Source: Streptomyces lunaelactis
GTDB lineage: Bacteria > Actinomycetota > Actinomycetes > Streptomycetales > Streptomycetaceae
Length of the DNA stretch: 64,000 bases
Direction of reading: 5' to 3'
Assembly (NCBI RefSeq): GCF_003054555.1
Contig: NZ_CP026304.1
Coordinates: 3,162,001 to 3,226,000 of the forward strand
Each line of letters starts with the position of its first letter. The first letter of the stretch is position 1. The translations under genes were made by a program, and so were the position numbers. The notes beneath the pieces were generated by a model. It was not told the DNA's origin, searched no databases, and worked only from the letters and a program-made list of their open reading frames with translations. Below are positions 63,880-64,000 of this stretch, one piece after another.

Positions 63880-64000
63880 TCATTCGCGCTTCTGGAACAG
63901 CGTCCCCAGCTTCGGCCCGTACAGCCACGCCCTGCGCTCCGCCAGCCGCAGCCCCTCCCACACCGTCACCTGGTTCGCGGTGAGGACCGGCTTGCCCAGC
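63880..64000 (-). CDS. C-terminal end of a maleate isomerase / Asp-Glu racemase-like protein (runs off window)
   Basis: The last 40 residues are visible: [20 protein letters not shown], then [17 protein letters not shown] and TGA. The phrase GKPVL-x-x-NQV-x-x-W is typical of the C-terminus of maleate cis-trans isomerase, arylmalonate decarboxylase and Asp/Glu racemase relatives. The reaction cannot be told from this part. Confidence 0.65.
   Translation of the reverse strand, partial: LGKPVLTANQVTVWEGLRLAERRAWLYGPKLGTLFQKRE

Overview
The window is a high-GC chromosomal segment from a Streptomyces species. The evidence is the codon use, the many GTG starts, an adpA homologue with an in-frame TTA codon, a desferrioxamine (des) locus with DmdR/IdeR-type iron boxes, DasR-type and CebR-type operators, and a gene order I recognise from the adpA-ornA region of Streptomyces chromosomes. 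It looks like core chromosome. I see no integrase, phage module, plasmid origin or CRISPR array.

Layout. 1-4734: a minus-strand catabolic operon (TPP enzyme, agmatinase-type ureohydrolase, sodium:solute symporter) with a divergent PucR regulator. 4769-9173: acyl-CoA dehydrogenase, acyl-CoA thioesterase II, a possible 38-residue ORF, a phosphatase-family protein and a DUF418 membrane protein. 9231-15782: a TetR regulator divergent from the leucine/branched-chain acyl-CoA operon (carboxylase beta and alpha subunits, HMG-CoA lyase, acyl-CoA dehydrogenase), with twin operators between them and a strong terminator at the end. 15894-22959: the desferrioxamine locus desEF-desABCD with two iron boxes. 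23168-28235: a GH20 hexosaminidase (with a frame break) behind a DasR-like site, a DUF4429/SHOCT protein with a duplicated leader, a small ORF and glmS. 28357-32886: acetate-transporter-family protein, universal stress protein, small membrane protein, adpA, a MITE-like inverted repeat, oligoribonuclease and tRNA-His. 32976-38955: the cellobiose/cellotriose system cebR-cebEFG-bglC with two CebR-type operators. 38923-43240: secreted serine protease, S41 peptidase and a CBM2-GH18 chitinase. 43485-50378: two-component system, secreted proteins, spermidine-synthase-like protein and an HTH/TPR regulator. 50755-55595: PAP2 phosphatase followed by a tightly coupled three-gene module (Cas4/AddB-like nuclease, a protein with a possible beta-barrel, SF1 helicase). 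55918-64000: small proteins, tRNA-Lys, M6-like metalloprotease, PAS-GGDEF-EAL protein, GH18-CBM5/12 chitinase, LLM oxidoreductase and the end of a maleate-isomerase/Asp-Glu-racemase-like gene.

How the genes work together. Much of the window serves saprophytic life: two chitinases, a hexosaminidase and glmS link chitin breakdown to amino-sugar metabolism (dre-like sites at three of them). The ceb genes import and hydrolyse cello-oligosaccharides. The des genes make and recover a hydroxamate siderophore. The liu-type operon burns leucine-derived acyl-CoAs. adpA, with its TTA codon, ties the region to development.

The best candidate for an undescribed system is the nuclease/barrel/helicase triad at 51563-55595. 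It carries a PD-(D/E)XK nuclease with QxxxY and four cysteines placed like Cas4/AddB/Dna2, and an SF1 helicase resembling the Upf1/Dna2 group. Together the three genes may encode a Dna2-like nuclease-helicase split over three polypeptides. A dispersed hairpin-rich repeat family also recurs between genes, and copies have entered two reading frames (carboxylase alpha subunit, GGDEF-EAL C-terminus).
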